A stretch of 48,352 nucleotides of DNA, from contig NZ_ALJG01000360.1 of the NCBI RefSeq assembly GCF_000286315.1, positions 1 to 48,352 on the forward strand, given 5' to 3'. The number at the start of each line of letters is the position of its first letter. The first letter of the stretch is position 1. Positions 45,027 through 48,352 of this stretch are shown one piece after another. The DNA comes from Paenisporosarcina sp. TG20 (GTDB lineage: Bacteria > Bacillota > Bacilli > Bacillales_A > Planococcaceae). A program made the position numbers and the translations under genes. The notes under the pieces were generated by a model. That model was not told where the DNA came from, did not search any database, and worked only from the letters and a program-made list of their open reading frames with translations.

Positions 45027-45069
45027 AAAAAAAGCATCCCACACCATATTTTAAATGATGTGAAGATGC
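45027..45069 (-). terminator. Terminator of ald
   Basis: Minus-strand stem GCATC / GATGC (45065-45069 with 45034-45038) with an inner CACATCAT / ATGGTGTG helix, followed by seven T. Confidence 0.85.
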
Positions 45070-45080
45070 GGAGATGAAAT

Positions 45081-46202
45081 TTAATACTGAGCTAAAAGTT
45101 CCTCAGGATTAACATATGGAAGACCTTGTGCCTCTGATACTGCCTGATATGTTACATGCCCTTCAAGTGTATTGAGGCCTTTCATAAGTGCGCTATTTTC
45201 TAAACATGCTTGTACATAACCCTTGTTTGCAATTTGCACTGCATAAGGAATTGTAACATTTGTTAAAGCCATAGTTGATGTACGTGGAACTGCTCCTGGC
45301 ATATTTGCTACCGCGTAGTGAACAACTCCGTGTTTCTCGTATGTTGGATTATCGTGGGTTGTTATACGATCTGAACTCTCAAAAATTCCTCCTTGGTCGA
45401 TAGCGATATCGACAATAACAGAGCCAGGTTTCATTGATTTAATTGCTTCTGTTGTAACAAGTTTCGGTGCTTTAGCTCCTGGAATTAATACAGCACCAAT
45501 AACAAGATCAGAATCTCTAACTGATTCTGCAACGTTGAATGGATTTGAGATTAATGTTTGAACATCACGACCGAATAAATCGTCCAATTGCCCAAGGCGT
45601 AGTGGACTTAAATCAATAATTGTAACATTTGCGCCCATACCTATTGCTATACGAGCAGCGTTTGTTCCAGCGATACCACCGCCAATAATTGTAACTTTGC
45701 CACGAGAAACTCCTGGTACACCACCAAGTAGAATACCCATTCCACCATTGGTTTTTTCTAAGAATTGCGCACCAATTTGAGTAGCCATACGTCCTGCTAC
45801 CTCACTCATAGGCGTCAACAATGGTAATGAATTATTTGGTAACTGAACAGTTTCATAGGCAATGCCAACAACTTTGTTTTTCATCAATGCTTGAGTTAAT
45901 TCTGGTTCTGGAGCTAAATGTAAATATGTAAACAAAATCAGACCTTCATGGAAATATCCATATTCTGATGCAATTGGTTCTTTTACTTTCATAACCATAT
46001 CTTGAGCCCAAGCTTCAGCTGCTGTTGATACAATTTTTGCACCAGCATCTTTGTAATCTTTATCCGTGAATCCCGATCCAAGTCCTGCTCCGGTTTCAAT
46101 ATATACTACATGCCCAAAAACCGATAAGTTAACAACACTAGCTGGTGTCATAGCTACGCGGTTTTCATTGTTTTTTATTTCCATTGGTACTCCTATTTTC
46201 AT
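45081..46202 (-). CDS. ald: Alanine dehydrogenase
   Basis: NAD-dependent interconversion of L-alanine and pyruvate; used for alanine catabolism and important in sporulation in B. subtilis. The 373 residues have MVMKVKEP (active-site Lys), the Rossmann [20 protein letters not shown] (about 170-189), IIDLSPLRL, and [13 protein letters not shown]-like [15 protein letters not shown]. Length and sequence are typical. It is divergent from the NCS1 permease gene, with about 160 bp between the starts. Confidence 0.96.
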   Translation of the reverse strand: MKIGVPMEIKNNENRVAMTPASVVNLSVFGHVVYIETGAGLGSGFTDKDYKDAGAKIVSTAAEAWAQDMVMKVKEPIASEYGYFHEGLILFTYLHLAPEPELTQALMKNKVVGIAYETVQLPNNSLPLLTPMSEVAGRMATQIGAQFLEKTNGGMGILLGGVPGVSRGKVTIIGGGIAGTNAARIAIGMGANVTIIDLSPLRLGQLDDLFGRDVQTLISNPFNVAESVRDSDLVIGAVLIPGAKAPKLVTTEAIKSMKPGSVIVDIAIDQGGIFESSDRITTHDNPTYEKHGVVHYAVANMPGAVPRTSTMALTNVTIPYAVQIANKGYVQACLENSALMKGLNTLEGHVTYQAVSEAQGLPYVNPEELLAQY

Positions 46203-46362
46203 GGGAAGACCCTCCTTTGTAATATAATTAATGTGATTAAATAATCTTATCTTTATTTATAAAATATTGAAAGCAAACCTATTCTATCAGATATAATTGA
46301 AAATGGCTAAAATTATTTTATAATGCATTAGAGACTATAAGTATAAACGGTGGTGATGAGAT

Positions 46363-47676
46363 TTGAAAATATCAAAAAGGGATAAATTTGAAAAATATGG
46401 ACTCGAGGCTGTCCCAGATTCTCTTAAACAATCAACTTGGAAAGAGTTTGCGATTATTGCATTTGCTTTTTCTGTAAATGCAGGTAACTTCATAGTTCCT
46501 GCTTTAGCAGTTATGCAAGGAAATCTCCCCTGGATTGCTGCTTTATCTGCGGTTTGGATTGGTGCTGTTTTGGCATTCTTTTGTGTATCTGCTTTATCAA
46601 TGCCAGGTGCTCTATATGGTCTTCCTGGGCAATATATTTTGAGGGCTTTTATTGGTACATGGTTGGCAACAAAAATTGCATCACCCATACGTGGTTTAAC
46701 CTCTCTATATTGGTTTAGTGTACAAACAATTGGAGGAACTTTTATTCTCCAAGCTGTAATTTTGCACTATCTAAATGTCCAAATTCCTTTTGCACTGTTA
46801 GCTATTTTAATAGCAAGTTTAATGGCCTTTTTAGCACTTGTTGGATATAATGCTGTTAAAAAAGTGACCAGATTATTTTTGCCAGTGTTAATTATTGGTC
46901 AAGGTCTCATGCTCTATGTAATTTTTACAGAAATACCTATTACAAATACACGTGTATCATCTGAGGCTTCGATGCACTGGGGTGTATTTTTCTTTTATAT
47001 GAGTTTGGCCTTTGTTCAGTATATTTCAGGAGTGAGTGCTTCTAGTGATATGACTCGTTATGCAAAATCTGTCCGGCAAGGTTTTGCCGGCATGTTTTTT
47101 GGCAATTCAGCGGGCTATTTCATAACCGCATTAATTGGAACGTTAGTGGCTACTCACTTCCAATCGATAAATCCTTTTGTTGTATTAAGTGAGTTAGCGG
47201 TTAATCCATTTATAGGTCTTTTCATAACACTCAGCGGGTTACTAGCCATGATTTCTATTAATATTGGAAATGCATACACTGGTGGTTTTAGTTTACTAAA
47301 CACTTGGCCTGCTCTTGGAAGAATAAAAAGTGCTTTATTATTTGGAGTTGTTGGAATTATATTAAGTTGTTTCCCAAGTCTATCTACTGAAGCCGCCTCC
47401 ATCATTTCGTTGCTAGGAGCTGGAATTGTTCCTTTATCAGCAATTATTGTTATTGATTATTTATGGATTAAAAAGGGAGTTATCTCCGAAGAACAACTAA
47501 TAAATGTAATTAGTGGATCTTATAAATTAAACTTAGCAGCAGTCCTAACATTTGTAACCATGAGCATCGTGTACCTGCTAATCCCGAAAGAGTTCTCGCC
47601 TGGAATGTTGGTCTTTATACTCACTTCATTATTATATCTATTGCTTAAACAATATTTGGACACAAATAGAAGATAA
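46363..47676 (+). CDS. NCS1-family nucleobase/cytosine permease, TTG start
   Basis: A membrane transporter of the NCS1 (purine-cytosine permease/allantoin) family. The 437 residues start with a charged cytoplasmic stretch (about 1-25), followed by about 12 membrane segments. Family-like segments are SVNAGNFIVPALA near the start and SASSDMTRYAKSV in the middle. The substrate cannot be named from sequence: cytosine, hydroxymethylpyrimidine and similar compounds are transported by relatives. TTG (46363-46365) is used: GGTGAT is upstream, and there is no in-frame ATG nearby. It precedes uspA. Confidence 0.83.
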   Translation: MKISKRDKFEKYGLEAVPDSLKQSTWKEFAIIAFAFSVNAGNFIVPALAVMQGNLPWIAALSAVWIGAVLAFFCVSALSMPGALYGLPGQYILRAFIGTWLATKIASPIRGLTSLYWFSVQTIGGTFILQAVILHYLNVQIPFALLAILIASLMAFLALVGYNAVKKVTRLFLPVLIIGQGLMLYVIFTEIPITNTRVSSEASMHWGVFFFYMSLAFVQYISGVSASSDMTRYAKSVRQGFAGMFFGNSAGYFITALIGTLVATHFQSINPFVVLSELAVNPFIGLFITLSGLLAMISINIGNAYTGGFSLLNTWPALGRIKSALLFGVVGIILSCFPSLSTEAASIISLLGAGIVPLSAIIVIDYLWIKKGVISEEQLINVISGSYKLNLAAVLTFVTMSIVYLLIPKEFSPGMLVFILTSLLYLLLKQYLDTNRR

Positions 47677-47764
47677 TACAAATAAATTTTGTTGAAAAAG
47701 CAGGAAATAATTATAATAATGCTGAATTAAGTAACGTAAGATATCTTAAGGGGGAATCCAATTG

Positions 47765-48211
47765 ATGCTTTCATACAAAAATATTTTAGTAGCTGTTGAC
47801 GGATCTAAAGAAGCTGAATGGGCTTTCAAAAAATCTATTGATATTGCCAAACGTAATAACGCGACTTTGAATCTAGCAAACATTATTGATACAAGATCAT
47901 TTGCAGCCATTGAGGCGTATGATCGTTCCATTGCTGATCGTGCACAATCTTTCGCTGATGAGTTACTTGGTAACTATAAGAAAGAGGCAGAAGCAGCAGG
48001 AGTTACCAAGGTAAATGTGATTGTTGAATATGGTTCTCCTAAGACGATGATTGCTAGAGAACTATCTACAAAAGTAACTGCAGACCTTATTATTTGTGGA
48101 GCTACTGGTTTAAGTACGGTTGAACGTTTTCTAATCGGTAGTGTTTCTGGACATATTGTCCGGGCTGCGAAATGTGACGTACTGGTTGTTCGAACAGAAG
48201 AAAAAGAATAA
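47765..48211 (+). CDS. Universal stress protein UspA family
   Basis: A single-domain universal stress protein of 148 residues. It has the N-terminal NILVAVDGSKEAEWAF and a C-terminal ATP-binding signature, G-2x-G-9x-G-S, in GATGLSTVERFLIGSVSG, followed by CDVLVVR. So it probably binds ATP. The ATG (47765) follows AAGGGGG by ten bases; a TTG just upstream (47762) would add one residue and is also possible. It is 88 bp after the permease gene. Confidence 0.92.
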   Translation: MLSYKNILVAVDGSKEAEWAFKKSIDIAKRNNATLNLANIIDTRSFAAIEAYDRSIADRAQSFADELLGNYKKEAEAAGVTKVNVIVEYGSPKTMIARELSTKVTADLIICGATGLSTVERFLIGSVSGHIVRAAKCDVLVVRTEEKE

Positions 48212-48220
48212 AGAAAAAAA

Positions 48221-48270
48221 GGGCTGTCCTAAAAGTCAAAGAAAAATGACTTTTAAGGGCAGCCCTCTTT
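48221..48270 (+). terminator. Terminator of uspA
   Basis: Long stem with GGGCTG / CAGCCC and AAAAGTCA / TGACTTTT (48221-48265), followed by CTCTTTT. Confidence 0.8.
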
Positions 48271-48288
48271 TGATATAAAAATGATGCT

Positions 48289-48352
48289 ACCGATTCTCGT
48301 TACAACGCACTTTCATGTTTCGAAGCTAGCGCAGCGATGCAGAAACAGGCGG
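48289..48352. repeat. Dispersed repeat copy H, cut by the window end
   Basis: TTACAACGCACTTTCATG, TTTCGAAGCTAGCG and CAGCGATGCAGAAACA match the first half of copy D (19030-19080). It continues past the window edge. Confidence 0.75.

Overview
The window looks like chromosomal DNA of a low-GC, endospore-former-type Firmicute of the order Bacillales, most likely family Planococcaceae (Sporosarcina, Psychrobacillus or Lysinibacillus relatives). The basis is gene content and gene order. Read on the minus strand from high to low coordinates it follows the Bacillus subtilis block ytkL, ytoI, nrnA, dnaE, accDA, pfkA, pyk, ytwI, citZ, icd, mdh, phoPR, polA, mutM, coaE, gapB, speD, nrdR, dnaB, dnaI, thrS, infC, rpmI, rplT, ysdA. 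The genus is an inference; no rRNA gene is present.

Layout. 1-4200: translation genes. infC-rpmI-rplT has a strong promoter and an L20-type leader with terminator; infC starts at AUU; thrS sits behind a T-box. 4200-7925: a three-gene ferric-iron ABC importer under a consensus sigma-A promoter and a Fur-like operator, inserted between thrS and dnaI. 8290-11110: nrdR-dnaB-dnaI (replication initiation plus control of ribonucleotide reductase). 11230-14030: speD with a structured leader carrying an anti-Shine-Dalgarno element, an accessory stretch of about 1.3 kb full of repeats, and gapB with a CcpN-type box. 14100-18230: coaE, mutM, polA. 18330-22920: a looser region with a lipoprotein, a lone colicin-type immunity gene, hflK-hflC, dispersed repeats and an IS1182-family transposase remnant. 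22900-25700: a MaoC-like gene, phoP and phoR. 25830-29340: citZ, icd, mdh. 29570-30910: an AI-2E/YtvI-type membrane protein facing ytwI. 31090-36390: a GntR regulator followed by accD, accA, pfkA and pyk. 36390-37100: a repeat region. 37100-48352: dnaE, nrnA, ytpI, ytoI, ytkL, pepQ, ald, an NCS1 permease and uspA.

How the genes fit together. Lower glycolysis (pfkA, pyk), the oxidative TCA branch (citZ, icd, mdh), gluconeogenesis (gapB) and fatty-acid initiation (accDA) are close together, each with its own predicted control: a cre-like site and leader terminator for citZ, a CcpN-like box for gapB, and a FadR-type palindrome for the regulator-acc operon.

The least expected structures are three short arrays with a strict 20-21 bp period and a shared AAGTTG core (near 12445-12545 and 36660-36870), the speD leader, the probable FadR-type autoregulated acc operon, and the orphan immunity gene. 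No complete mobile element, CRISPR array, rRNA or tRNA gene was seen.
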